Shown piece after piece: positions 40,950 through 53,349 of a stretch of DNA of 64,000 nt. The translations under genes and the position numbers were made by a program. The DNA is taken from positions 108,695,278 to 108,759,277 of the forward strand of contig JAUPFV010000003.1 in assembly GCA_036936605.1 (NCBI GenBank). The letters run 5' to 3'. The notes under the pieces are model-generated. The model was not told the origin of the DNA and did not search any database. It worked only from the letters and a program-made list of their open reading frames with translations. The first letter of the stretch is position 1. Every line of letters begins with the position of its first letter. This DNA comes from Limnanthes douglasii subsp. nivea. Lineage: Eukaryota; Streptophyta; Magnoliopsida; Brassicales; Limnanthaceae.

Positions 40950-42110
40950 ATTCTAATATGGGTCAATTTAATCATTCGAAAACTAAGCACTGGAAAAATG
41001 TTGATAATGCAGTTTCTTTCATGGGATGTTTTAATCATATAAACAAGAACAAAAAAGTTATCCATCTTTCCTGGATTCCGTCTCTCCCTAGTATATGCAA
41101 GCTCAACACTGACGCTTGTTGTCTATCTTCTGGTGAATCCAGTGGAGATATAGTCATTCGTGACATCAATGGTAGTATTATTCATGGTTGTGATACTATC
41201 TATGACAAGCTTTCTCCCATCCAAGCAGAGTCCAGAGCTCTCCATGATGGTCTTCTAATGTGCAACATTAAAGGTTTAAGTAACGTTGATATTGAAACAG
41301 ATTCTGAGATTATGGCCAAACCCCCTTTTTAGAAATTATTCTTAATAGCATTAGAGCTTTTATCTCTCATTCTATGAAACTTCGTCACATTTTTAGAGAG
41401 CAGAACCAAGCAGTCTATTGATTCGCTATGTGGATTTTGAAATGTAAGATGAAAATTGATCATCTAAATGTTCAAGCCCCGCAAATGAATGCAATCACCT
41501 TTTTAGGAAGTACTGCAATGGGTTATATTAAAATTGAATAAGGCTTTTTCATATCGATGCCTATTTATTGCTTGCCTTTTATTTCATTTCTTTTTGTTAT
41601 CCCTGTTGCAGTCTTTACTGACAAGTGTAAGCATATATATCATTATTTTAGTTCATCAAGTCTTAGCTCTCAGTTGTCAATCTTGCTCTTTCTTCTTTAT
41701 CAATTGAGTGTTTACTCCTCAATGAAAATTGTCTCTTCCGCCTCTCTTTGGATCTCCTCCCAATTTATGCTGACTGTCTTTTAAACTTGTGTTCTACGGT
41801 AGCTGAGCGAGCTCTTTACTAGGTCAAGGTTTCCAGAAGTTTTATTAGTCTCTGCTTCGAAGTTGGAATGCATAGATCGTTTCAGCGACACCTAAAGAGT
41901 CTTTTTAAAATAATCTTCTTCAATTAAGCTTATTTTCGTAGCTCGCTTTACATCAAACCCTTTAATAACGGAAATTCTGAATTTCGATGAAATTTTTGGC
42001 GTTGATTTATTTTTTCTGGATTTTTTTTCCTATTTCATTAGGTTTATGAGCTCTTTTTCTTGGACCTGATATCTTTTATTAATATAATCTTAACTTTAAA
42101 AGGAAAAGAA
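40950..42110 (+). mobile_element. LINE fragment E: RNase H-like domain and 3' UTR
   Basis: The plus frame 40958-41332 includes KLNTDACCLSSGESSGDIVI, SPIQAESRALHDGLL and GLSNVDIETDSE, matching the RVT_3-type RNase H domain at the end of plant LINE ORF2 (Asp, Glu and Asp positions visible). It continues in another frame with KLRHIFREQNQAV to about 41540. A 3' UTR follows and ends with CTTTTATTAATATAATC and an A-rich tract near 42110. It is 5'-truncated. Confidence 0.68.
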
Positions 42111-43443
42111 AAAGTATGTCAAAAAAATTTCGAAAATAAAAAATATGACGATATTTGAAATAATTTTGGATTACTCAAATGAAGAATAATTCACATAAGA
42201 GTATACAAACCACAACCGTATAAAAAGCTTCTAAATATATAACCTATATAGTCTTATGATAACTTTCATTTTAATTGGACACTATAAGTAATGAAAAATG
42301 GACGCACTTTAATTATTTTTCTATATCGATATTGATTTGGATATCGAAAATTGTTGGGCACATGTATATGTTTGGGAACCCATGTCCCACCCCATCATTG
42401 TAGGAGAAACTCACCTCTTTTAGTCATTAAAGGCATCGGTCGTCATCCTCTTGACCTTTTTGTATGTGAACGATGGAGTCCCCTCCCTAACATTACTATA
42501 ACTATTCATAATTTATGGACATTCTTTTTCTCTTTTTCTTTGTCTTTTACTAAAATATATTAACTTTTGTTTGCAAGATTAGCGGGATTCAGCTCCATAC
42601 CACGTTCTCGCGTCATCCAATGAAGAACTGGACTTTGTTGTATGCTGGCCAAAATGAAAATTTAATTATTATGATTATACCGTAATACTATGAAAATATA
42701 ATAACTTCTTATTCACTTCATTTGTGTCGGGTTTTATTTAGTTTAGATTGCATACTCCAAAATATCCAACATTTGTTAAAGCTACTAAAACAACATATTT
42801 TCGCCCAAAATTAGTTAAGGCACAAATACATTGAATCTACTACTATATAATTGTGGGGTTTTAAAGAAATAGAAGATATGCTAAATAAAACAAAGAAAAT
42901 TAGGAGAACATAAAACCATCTTCATATTAACAATAAAAAATTAGACAAAGACAGGAAAAATATATTACTAAATAATTAAAACTAGATATTTGGTTTATTA
43001 ATTAAAACTCATTTAATAATGGGATGTCATTTTTTTCAATTTTCAATAAATATATAAATAAATTATTTTAAAATAGTTTTAAAATAAGTAATGTTTCAAT
43101 AACTCAACGACACCAAGAATATATTAATTATTTTTATTTATTAAAAAATTATTTTTTTAACATAACATGTTTTTTGTTTTCTTCTCTTTTTTTTAAAATC
43201 AAAGTTGTAAAATCAAAATCAGAACCACAAATTCATATGAATCTGAATTTCATGAATCCAAATTCACAGTTAAAACTAAAAAAGAGTCAACATTAAATCT
43301 CTCACACACATTTCGCCTATAACTCTGATACGGTATTACCCTCAAACAGATAGAAAATGCTAAGCTACTACACTACTACACCATACGATAAGTTCAATAA
43401 TAAATAATAAACCAGTGATCGAATATCCATAAAATCCAACAAA

Positions 43444-43649
43444 CCTGCAACCGATCTTCCACAAAATAAGAACACATAGTTGACTATTATCAAAATACTC
43501 GATTACCTAATAATGACAAGATAATAAGTATAAAAGCAACAAGTAACCTATAACCGATCTTCCACAGAATGAGAACACAAAATTGACAATTATCAAAAGA
43601 CTCGATTATCTAATAATGATAAGATAATAAGTATATAAATAACAAATAA
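43444..43649. repeat. Tandem duplication, 2 x 103 bp
   Basis: Copy 1 starts CCTGCAACCGATCTTCCACA at 43444; copy 2 starts CCTATAACCGATCTTCCACA at 43547. Both contain a TAATAATGAYAAGATAATAA block. Confidence 0.75.
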
Positions 43650-43974
43650 CGTTGAATATGATACTTTAAATTACACCACTCCGGTTTAACCTAACTTCTT
43701 ATGTATATAGATATTATAAAAAAAATTATTTTCGAGTTATTGACCTGACACCTAACATACTTAATGATTTAAGAAATTAATCTGATATATCACTAGTTGG
43801 TAATGTAGACCTTATACGAGTGCATAAGCTTAGACGATTGTCTGACGCCAGTTTAATTATCTTATTTTGTGCAACTTCACCTTCAATCAATCATCTTTTA
43901 ACTCTAGTTTAGTTATCTCTCATGCAACTTTCTTTCTGGACTTCAATGCATTTTCATGTCTAATTTTTTTTCTA

Positions 43975-44250
43975 AATGCGAAGTGTGAAACGATGGTTAA
44001 AATAAAAATGTGAAATGTGAAATGCAAAAACAGGATAAAATGAAATGCGAAATGCGAAATCAATGTTAAGTTTGAAAAAAATGTTGGATGTTAGATGCAA
44101 GAGATGAGAGATGCAAAATACGAGATATAAGGTGTTAGATAAGAAATGATGTATACTAGATGCTAGATGTTAGATGCGAGAAAAGATACGAGAGACGAGA
44201 AATTCAAAACAAAAATATGCAAGATGCAAAATGCAAAACCATGGTAAAAT
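43975..44250. repeat. Degenerate short-period repeat (GAAATGC / AGATGTT type)
   Basis: Runs of seven- to eight-base variants such as GAAATGCGAAATGCGAAATC and AGATGCTAGATGTTAGATGC follow each other with drift. It looks like an old microsatellite. Confidence 0.5.
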
Positions 44251-46890
44251 AAAATACAAAATACAAAACTAAATTTGATTTGATTTTTTTTTTTTTGCAT
44301 AAGTATAAAATACGAAACGAGTGGTAATTGCTAGCAAAAATAAGAAACAAAATCATTCGTTGATTCATTTTTGTTTGTCTTAGAAAAATAATAGTACTTG
44401 TAAATTATTATTTTTATGTTTTTGTATATGATGGTGTTTTAGGTAAAAACAATATGGTACACATAGTTATTAGTGACTTTTATTTTTTTAGTAGTACATT
44501 TTAATCGAATTCTTCACTTAGTCTTAACTAGTAACTAACCCTTTCAAAATTAAAAAATCAAATTGGTATGTCATTTAATATTTAAAAATCAAAATCACGT
44601 AAACAATATTATTAAAAATAAATTCTTGGTATTTTTTTAAAGATAATTTAAAATATATATAATTATATTCTAAGAAAAGAATTACTTCTTTACTATTTAT
44701 TATCATAGTTTTTAAAAAACAAGAACCATTATCTTGAATAATTCAAATTATATATAAAAGCCCTTTAAGTTTAAATACAAACATTTAAAAATAAAAAAAT
44801 ATAGATAAACTTAATAAATAATGAGTATATAAATAAATATTTTAGAACATTTTATTCTTTCAGCATCCCGATAAATTTACAGGTTTAGATTGATCATTAT
44901 AAACAAATGCAGCTATTCATAATAAAACCATCTAAAGAGCAACATGAAGATATTTACATATTGGAAGTCGGCATGACGATCAATATGAAACGCTGTGGCG
45001 ACTACTTAATATAACCGTCCAAATGTCATCCGTACACATATTACCATGATAATTAGTCTTATCATTACGGCGTCAAATATTTAATCGTTATCGTAACGAG
45101 CACGTCAAACCATGGATAATTTTATGCTCACAACATGATATTATAAGGAAAATAATTTGTGTCAATGTGACGAGCATGTGTCATGATGTCGTATGGTATT
45201 CCACATACAATACGCGACATAATCCTGTTTTCGCATACATTTATTCACCTTGAATGACCTTTAATCATAGATTATGTTATTATAGTATCACTTCTCTAAT
45301 TTTTCAATTTTTTTAATATGATGAATTTCTGTTTTTCCAATCATTTTATTTAATCAAATTTCAGCAACGTCTTATTCAATTAAAAAACATACGTTGTCTC
45401 TTATTTGAGAAATATTATATATATAATAAGTTTTTTTTCAATTAGACTTTTACTTTAGTGTAAATATAGCTTAACCAGAAAATTTAGTAGACCAAATTCT
45501 AAACCAATTGTCCTTCTATGTTCAAATGAAAAATTTGTGAACATAGGCATTTTTACTAATTTATTTATCCTTGATTTTACATATTATTATATGTTTAAGA
45601 ATTTTCTTAAAAGAAATTCATACTCTCTTACGAGGCCTCGCCATTTTTGAATTATGATAGGTATGATTTGTTAATATTTTTTATTTAAAAAATAATCACA
45701 CATAAAAAATATATTAATTTCTCCAAATTTTAATATTTCATTTAATAACAACCATCATATATCTTATCTCATATGAAACTAGGTTTTATGTATATATTAG
45801 AACATCTATGTTTAATAATTTTTTGTTACTTATTATAAACTTGATGTTTAAATGTTTAGTATAGTCAAATTGAGTTGTGATCATTATAAAAAATACCACT
45901 TTAAGAGTTTTAACCTCATTTATCTATTTATCAATTTTCGATTCGATGATTTGGTAAATAATCTATTAGGTTGTCACTATATCACAGTGTTCAAGATTGA
46001 TATGATTTTATCTTGAGTTAATTATCTTATATACTCCTATTTAATATTGATATGTATAAAATTTATTTATAGATGTTATTATAGGTTTTAATAAGAGGTT
46101 ATTGACTATGATAGTATATTTGGATTATCATTTCCCCATAAAATTGGTGATTTCTGTAATAATTCTTTTAATTATGAGTTTCTTTTCTCGTCATGTCCAA
46201 CATTATGAACTCGGATTCCATAACCAAGTTTTATATACAAGTCTCAGTTTTTATACTTTAACACATACAAAGGTAAACACTTATCTCATAACCGATTTGT
46301 TATCGGCTAGACTTGTGATTCGAATTGTATATGTGTATTCTCTAAGTACGTATGACAAATTAGAATATTGAAAATATATGTTCTTGGTATTTTCTAAATA
46401 TACTAGGATCCCCCAATAACGTTCAAATGTTTTATACTTAGAATGCGAGTAAACTTACTTAGTTTACTAACCACAAAAAAAAATATCAACCAACACTTAT
46501 AAGGCTATATATGTGACGCTTCCTATGATAGTAGTGTATTCTAATGGAGCTATTATTTTTCATTATTATTTCTAAGTTTAAAACTAAGATTGCATGATGT
46601 ATTTGTCTTATTGATTTAAAGATCATTAGTTTTTTAAAATAGTTTTAAGAAAATAGTCAAATTGACGTATATAACCCTCACTATTTTGGATTACTTTTAT
46701 CATCAATGTATATACTACCATCACGAATTATGATATCATTTAACTCACATAGATCGTTACTTATCAATCTAACAATTTCATACATCACTAAACCAGTTAT
46801 ATAAGATTTCTTAATCATTTTAGTTTTTGTTTACATACAATTCACATTTATTATATGGAACTTCTTAATAATTCATAAGTTTAGTTTTAG

Positions 46891-46914
46891 TATATATATA
46901 TATATATATATATA
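46891..46914. repeat. (TA)n microsatellite
   Basis: Twelve TA dinucleotides in a row. Confidence 0.85.
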
Positions 46915-48675
46915 TGAACATGTCTATAATGTCATAAATAGATGATAATAATATATGAGGAGAGTACATAAATTTTTATTATTCATTGAATTCAAATCAC
47001 ATGAGTAATCTTTACCCAAGAAAATACCTAAATTTTGATTTGTTAGTTTTATAAGAAACCGTATAAAGCGTTTATTCTATTTGCTTATGATATGACATCG
47101 ACATATGAAATCATTGTTTCATAACTTACTATTTATTTATTATTCTCTAAAATATCTTCAATATTTAGCTTAAGAATTTTAGACAACGTTGGGTTAACGA
47201 CGTTGAACATATCAAGAGCAATAAACACAAATTTTAAATTATTTTTAATCTTGTAAAGTTACTACTATCAAATAATCCATATGGATATGATCTTAACTCA
47301 TCAATTCGATTATAAATATTGTCCTAGTCATAGTGTAATTTTAATAATTTTATAATGTAAGTAAACAAAACGACATGAACAACTCTTATAGTTTGTGCAA
47401 TAAAACTTTAAATATATGATTTTTAGAGTACTAGAGACATATGCTTGAATATAACTTCCAAAAAATATATTTTAACCACACTATTATATTGGTTTTTGTG
47501 GAATGACCTTCTCAGATATAACGAACCTTTTACTTTGAATACAAAAAAATAAAAATCAAAAGTGTACAAATAAACTTAATAAAGTAAATGGTATAGAGAT
47601 TTAATAAAGATAAAAGAGCTAAAAAACTTACTATAGTAAATATTTCGAATGATTTTGTTGTCTTAACAATCTATTATATTCATATGTTTAATATAACCTT
47701 TAAAAAACAGTCTGCTTTTTAGAACAACACAACTATATTGAAAATAAGTATGAAGAGTTATACATATTCATAATCTTCAAAATGAGAAATAGGACTCCTT
47801 ACAACAAATGTCAAGTACATATATAGACACGTTATCGCAATATAATGTTTCATCGTTGCGGTGCACTTGGTCCATTTCTGCGACAGATAGGATAAAAACA
47901 TAAAAATATGTTATAGTCTAAAGTTTTCGTAATGACGAGTCCATAATTAACGGTACAAGTTGAATTTTGCAAGTTTTCATGGTGAGTCTAGCTTGTTGTT
48001 ACCGTGAGAAATTTGTAATTATAAGATAATGAGAACCTCACTAATATTGATGCAACAAGCTTTGTTTGTTTCCATAACGACTAAGCCATACCGGAAATAG
48101 TCATAAGTGTTGTTTTGACGAACACGTATGATATTACTGTATGTTGTGTGACATACAATAAGTGGTACAATCTTGTTTTGTAACATTATTATTTACCTTA
48201 AAGACTTATTAAATTTATATTTTACACCTCAAATTATCGCTTTAATTACCCTATTTTTTCTATTTCAAATACTTTTAAAATTTTATTTTAATTTTATCAC
48301 TTCATTTAATCAATTTCGATCTAACACGTATTTTAATAAAAAAATATAACACTTTCTTTCGCATAGTAACTAACAATTGTTGTAACACTTCAACTATTCA
48401 TAAAAATGTCATGTGTTATATTTGATTCATCAATGTATCATATGTTGATATTGGCAAAGCTATCATTGACCAAACTGAACAAAAATGAGATACAATAAAT
48501 CAAATCCATGAAATGATATCAAGACATGGCAAAAAGTATTTAATATAACTATATTGAATACATAACTGACCATTCATGTATAATTAGTATTTTTATGTAA
48601 CTATTACAATCAATTATTTGTAATCCGTATAATTATTTCTTAAATTTATTAAACATAATGATATTTGTTAGTGAT

Positions 48676-48809
48676 TGTAGAAAAATATAAAACAAAGAAA
48701 GACGACTAGGGTTCCAATATTTAGAAATTGTATCTATTACATAGTGTATAGACGTTTATTTATAGATATAACATATGAACTAACGGGCTTGAGCCTAATA
48801 TCTCTAACA
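48676..48809 (-). repeat. 3' LTR of the copia derivative
   Basis: On the minus strand it begins TGTTAGAGATATTAGGC and ends before the flank GTGAT. It is directly preceded (in element direction) by the purine tract GAGGGAGGGGGGAGGAGG. Confidence 0.75.
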
Positions 48810-48827
48810 CCTCCTCCCCCCTCCCTC

Positions 48828-48920
48828 AAGTTGGAGCATGAATATTATGAATGATCAACTTACCAAACAAAAACTCAAACTGCTGTTTGCCTAGTGCTTC
48901 GGTAAAGATGCTTGCAATGA
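48828..48920 (-). pseudogene. pol: Remnant of the copia pol C-terminus
   Basis: The minus strand encodes IFTEALGKQQFEFLFGKL and then HNIHAPT, the usual last residues of copia polyproteins (ALGxxxFxxLxxKLGxxDxHAPT). It shows which family the element came from. Confidence 0.65.
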
Positions 48921-48924
48921 AAAT

Positions 48925-49332
48925 GGTAATACATCGGCACAACAAGACTGGAAATACGTCGGCACGAGAGAACAAAGGGCAGAAAAATGTTGGATAATGA
49001 AGGTTATGCTAAACACGTCAGTGCAAGAGGAACAAGACCAGAAATATGTCATTCACGAGAGAACAAAGGCTGGAAAAATGTCGGCTGAAGGTTATGTCGG
49101 AAACACGTCGGCACAAGAGGAACAAGACCGGAAATACGTTGGTCACGAGAGAACAAAGGCTGGAAAAACGTCGGTTGATGAAGGCTATGTCAGAAACACT
49201 TCAGCGCAAGATGAAGATCCAAAATACGATGGTCAGGAGAGAAAAACTGCCAGAAAAACGTCGGCTGATGAATGCTATGCCGGAAACACGTCGGTGCAAG
49301 AGGAACAAAACCCAAAATACGTCGGTCAGTAA
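48925..49332 (+). repeat. Tandem repeat of about 90-93 bp, open on the plus strand
   Basis: About four units are present, the clearest starting near 49010, 49102, 49195 and 49285. The plus frame 48997-49332 translates them as 30-31-residue repeats of the type NTSAQEEQDRKYVGHERTKA followed by GKTSVDEGYVR. This frame is antisense to the element. It may be a chance open frame kept by unit length near a multiple of three. Confidence 0.7.
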
Positions 49333-50345
49333 AGAATTATGAATGTGTAATATGTATGGAAAAAATGACGGTATGATCTAAAGATGTTGAATTCTGAATG
49401 TGTCCCAAAGTTCTTGAGAAACCAGAGGTATGCAAGAAGCAAAACAATAAGGCACTAAAGAACTCTTTTGCTGATGAGTAGAACTTTGATATTCTTCGCA
49501 TCTTCTTTATAAATCGTCTTAGAGTACTCTTCTTCGCGTTTCTTCTATTTCATCATCTTTTTCAACCAAATATTCAATTCAAACATTAAAACTCCAGTCC
49601 CCAATCCTAAATCTCAAACCTCCAACCCTAAATCTAAAACCAAAATTTAATCAAATGCAAACACCAAACGCCAAAATCATAATCAAAAGCCAAAATCAAA
49701 ACAAAACGCTAAAACCAAAATCGAAATGTCAAAACCTTAAGTCCAAAATCAAACGTCGATCTCCAATCTCCAAAATCCAAACTCTAAACTCCAAACTAAA
49801 TCCTAATACAAATCCAAATCCAAACGAAATTTAAACACCAAACAAAGTCTAAATGAATCCAAACAAATCCAACCGAATCAAAACGACAAACGTCAGACAA
49901 AGTCCAAAGGTAAAACATAATCCAAACTACAAACGAACTCCAAACGAAATCCAAATACCAAATCTTAATCCAAAACCAAATCCAATACTAAATCTAAGCT
50001 CCAATCAAAACCAAAATCAAAATCAAAATCAATATAAAAATCAAATTTGAATCCACGATTTTACCAACAAAACTGCTGCACTATTCCATTAGCGATTTCT
50101 CCTAAACCGTAGTACCAAATAATAATCAAACCGGTCAGATTGAAGGATTAGATGTCTCAAACCCACCGTCCAAAATTTATAAAAAATCAACACCGTTTAC
50201 TTCTCGATCAAGTCTGTTGACTGTGGCTGCACATACCAGATCCGAAAACTGAAAATTTGCACTTTTTTATTCTACTCGCGGACAGCTAAAACAATTGCCT
50301 ATCGGCACATCGGAAGACAGGAAAACTTAAAGTCAAGATCTAAAC
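49333..50345. other. Internal non-coding part with CCAAAATC-type low complexity
   Basis: From about 49580 to 50045 the sequence is made of drifting CCAAAYC / CAAAATC words. The remainder (50046-50345) is the leader downstream of the primer site. No gag reading frame was found. Confidence 0.55.
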
Positions 50346-50349
50346 CTAC

Positions 50350-50361
50350 GCTCTGATACCA
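50350..50361 (-). other. Primer binding site of the copia derivative
   Basis: The minus strand reads TGGTATCAGAGC, a perfect match to the plant initiator tRNA-Met primer site, close to the LTR end at 50366. Confidence 0.85.
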
Positions 50362-50365
50362 TATT

Positions 50366-50495
50366 TGAAAAGGTAAAACAAAGAAAGACGACTATGGTTT
50401 TATTATTTCGAAAGCGTATCTATTATATAGTGTATATACTCCTATTTATAGATAAAACATATGAGCTAACTAGCTTGGGCTTAATATCTCTAATA
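50366..50495 (-). repeat. 5' LTR of the copia derivative
   Basis: Matches 48676-48809, including AAAACAAAGAAAGACGACTA. The outer CA has become TA on the plus strand (50494-50495). Confidence 0.72.
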
Positions 50496-50503
50496 ATGAT
50501 GCT

Positions 50504-50878
50504 TGATAGGGTCAGGTTTTATTGGAAGTGAAAATAGTAAGAGGGTCGGATTTTCCTTGAAAGGGCAATTCAAATTTAGAAACTAAATCATGATAAGTAA
50601 GCAGTATGCCTAGTGACTCAGCTAAGTGCCTAGTTCACTTACTTTTGGGCCTCGGGCTCACAAGGGTGACCCATATGGATGACCCGATCCAAATGGCCCA
50701 TGGATCCAAAAGACTATAATAATTCAACAAACAGCATTAAATGGGTTGAACTTTTATCTCTCTCTAAATATTAAATATAAACACCTCTATTCTGTCTCTA
50801 TTCTCAACATAGTTTTTTTATACTACACAACCTAAATAACTTCTAAAACTACCCTCCAATCAGTTTTTACCAACACCA
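50504..50878 (+). repeat. 5' LTR of E4 (375 bp)
   Basis: It begins TGATAGGGTCAGG and ends ACCAACACCA. A TATA-like TATAAACA is at 50776-50783. Terminal sequences resemble the E1-E3 LTRs (TGATRRG...CACCA). Confidence 0.88.
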
Positions 50879-50881
50879 AAT

Positions 50882-50899
50882 TGGGGACCACAGTGGGAG
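50882..50899 (+). other. Primer binding site of E4
   Basis: TGGGGACCACAGTGGGAG differs from the E2 site in one base and lies three bases after the LTR. Confidence 0.7.
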
Positions 50900-50966
50900 C
50901 GTGAGGTGCTCGAATAAAGTCATTCAAAAGCTGAATTGTGAATCGTGCTTCAGATTTATTTGAGGC

Positions 50967-52620
50967 ATGGATCTTAACATGCAAAAAGTTCCAATTCTTG
51001 AGAATGAAGGGATAAGAGGTGATAATGAGCACACTAATACATCCCATATAATTCACAATACAGAAGAAAGACAGATCATGCAAGAAGAGCGCGATCAGTT
51101 GAGGGCACAAAACAAAGCTATGAAAGCCGACGGGCTGAAAAAAGAGCAAAACGAGAAGATACCAGCGGGAAGTCTCGGTTTTGATGAGCCCGATAACAAC
51201 AACAAACAAGATGAAAGTGGTCAGTCCCTATAGGCTCGTAAAAGAACAAAAAAGAAACATCAAACTAAGCATCTGTCAAACACATCAGATTCTGTTGGAA
51301 ACTCAACCACATAATCAGATTCAGATACCTCTTCTTCCTTATTAAGTAGTGATCATGGCCGTTAGAAGAAGAAATAAAGACTAACTATAAAGCATTCTAA
51401 GAAAAGATTGAATAAATGGGATTTTAATGGGAAGAAAATAGATAGAAAGGGAAAAGAGAAAAATAAATAATATCAAGGGAAAGTGAAAAGGTCGATAAAC
51501 TACAATATTGATCATCTGTTAGGCGATCGGTTTGTTGTCCAGTCCGAACCATGTATCTTTGCTACTCTTGATGAGGATCATATATTTAGCCAAGGTCATA
51601 ATTGGAGGCAATCACCTTTGTCTTCGAAATTTATTTCTGGGAATCTACCAAGGCGATTTGATAGCTCGAAAATGGATAAATATGATGGAAGTCAATATCT
51701 TGACGATCACCTCGAATAGTTTTTTAAAAAAATTATGATGAATTTTAATGAAAATGATAAGCTGTAGTGCTGGGATTTTTTGCAAACTTTCAAGGGAAAT
51801 GTATTTAAATGGTATAACAGATTGCCACAAAGATCTATGAAAAACTTTAATATGTTTTGAATGGCTTTCTGAAGGTAGTTTATGGCGAGTAAAGAGCTCA
51901 AAGGAAACAGTGATATTATCATTCATTGCGCACAAGAACCTCACGAGTCTTTAAAAGATTACATTAGCCATTTTGTTAACACAAAGAATGAATTGACTGA
52001 TTGTTTTGAGAAAGTGGTTATCGTTAGTCTAAGGCAGGGCTTAATGTCGAGCAATTTGGATGACTCAATTACTCGAAAGAAAGCAATGACTTGGACAAGA
52101 TTATTGAACTAGTTCAGAAAACACGGTGGAAGAAACCAAAAATTCTAGTGTACCACGTCAGAATAGATCTGCTCCCACAAGCCACTACTCAGTCCTAAGC
52201 CAAAGTTAATTACCGTCATAGGGGAGTTGGGGCAGGGTTCACATCGGCCTAGACAGATTCAGTCAAATTAGAACCAATAGTCTAGATCAAGAAGTAATAT
52301 AAGAGTTCAACCTGATTGGTTTGCAAAATTAGGTGAAAGCAACGATTTATGATAAAACCAAGAATGTTGTACATTTCTGAAAGTTGACACCAATTCAATT
52401 TTCAAAATAAAACTGAAACACACGATTTTCTTGGTACCACAATGATGTGGTCCATGATACCCAATATTATATTACCTTGAAGCAAGAGGTACAAACATTG
52501 ATCGAAAGTGGGAAACTATCTGCTTTTATTAAAAAACAAGAAGGTAAGAGGTAAATTAACACGCGAACTCAACCTAGTGCAAGTACAACCCAGGTTACAT
52601 TGCCAAATGTTTAAAAATAA
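50967..52620 (+). pseudogene. gag: E4 gag
   Basis: The N-terminal part (50967-51233) has EERDQLRAQNKAMKADGLKK, matching E2 gag. The start codon used in E2 has no ATG counterpart here. The central capsid-like domain is present, unlike in E2: LPRRFDSSKMDKYDGSQYLD (about 51640-51700), FKGNVFKWYNRLPQRS (about 51790-51838), then ESLKDYISHFVNTKNELTDC and SLRQGL (about 51940-52040). Stops interrupt at 51716, 51766, 51857 and others. A degenerate zinc knuckle (WYHNDVVHDTQYY) and LKQEVQTLIESGKL lie near 52435-52520. Confidence 0.78.
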
Positions 52621-52716
52621 AGCATATAAACATCTAAATAAATAAATACAATGGTAATTTTTGAACGGTTTCATGCGGATTCAGAGTAATTAGACCCTGA
52701 TCAAGATCGGAATCAA

Positions 52717-53346
52717 ATGGGTGTGATAATAGAGAAAACATCAAAAGTGTCCAATCTTTGCTGTTACTTCAAATCTTTAACTATTTTTCGGAAGAGATAC
52801 TGTCATGACACCTCTATCAGAGCCCTGCCCCTTTCATTGTTTTTTTATGAGGATGACCTAAGGGAAATTGTTGGCCCTCATAAAGATGTTATTGTGATAA
52901 AAGCATCTATCAAAGATAATGAAATACAAAAGATGTTGGTTGACATAGGCAGTTCGGCAAATACTTTATTTTTACCAACCCATAAACAAATGAAAAATCC
53001 TTTGGTTATTCAACATTCAAATAGAACCATAATGGGGTTTACCGGCAACTCTGCTGATTCAATTGGGAAATTTGAAGAAGCGGCCTTGCTAAGAAAATGA
53101 CCATTAAAGAAAATGGTGAGGGTTTTACTCGTAGTAGTTGATTGTCTAACGTATTATAATGCAATATTTGCTTGATCTTGGTTATCTACGATGCATGCAG
53201 CAACATCAATTGTTCATCAATGTTTGAAATATATCATAGGAGGTCAAGTAGGCGTCATCTGAAGTAGCCAAAAGGCGGCAATAGAATTTTATGTCACTGC
53301 TTTTGCTCCAAAATCATTGGAAGCAACGAAAGTTGAAAAAAAGTAG
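52717..53346 (+). pseudogene. E4 protease
   Basis: Protease segment with FYEDDLREIVGPHKDVIVI, the catalytic loop LVDIGSSANTLF (Asp codon 52942-52944; the usual Thr is Ile), MGFTGNSADSIG and, after a stop at 53098, a VDCLTYYNAIF-like strand near 53140. It ends at TAG TAA (53344-53349), at the same place as the UAG of E1 and E2. Confidence 0.78.
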
Positions 53347-53349
53347 TAA

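Larger units (their letters stand above)
42111..48670. other. Long AT-rich interval without a recognisable gene
   Basis: I found no coding pattern I can support in these 6.5 kb. It holds a 103-bp tandem pair (43444-43649), a degenerate short-period repeat (43975-44250), an AT microsatellite (46891-46914) and two related segments near 45150 and 48115. Frames at 42351-42563 and 46102-46371 have no family features. Confidence 0.5.
48676..50495 (-). mobile_element. Non-autonomous copia derivative (1.82 kb, minus strand)
   Basis: Direct LTRs of about 130 bp (48676-48809 and 50366-50495) flank an internal region with no gag-pol apart from a short 3' remnant. On the minus strand the order is LTR, tRNA-iMet primer site (50350-50361), non-coding and repetitive DNA, a pol C-terminal remnant, a polypurine tract (48810-48827 complement) and LTR. 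The flanks GTGAT (48671-48675) and ATGAT (50496-50500) look like a five-base target duplication with one change. Size and lack of genes fit a TRIM/LARD-like parasite of an autonomous copia family. Confidence 0.78.

Noticed and set aside
42351..42563. Frame of 70 codons in a less AT-rich patch
   Set aside because: No domain, no neighbouring exon-like sequence and no element signal.
46102..46371. Frame of 89 codons with a hydrophobic start
   Set aside because: AT-rich codons and no similarity to a family I know; expected by chance in this composition.
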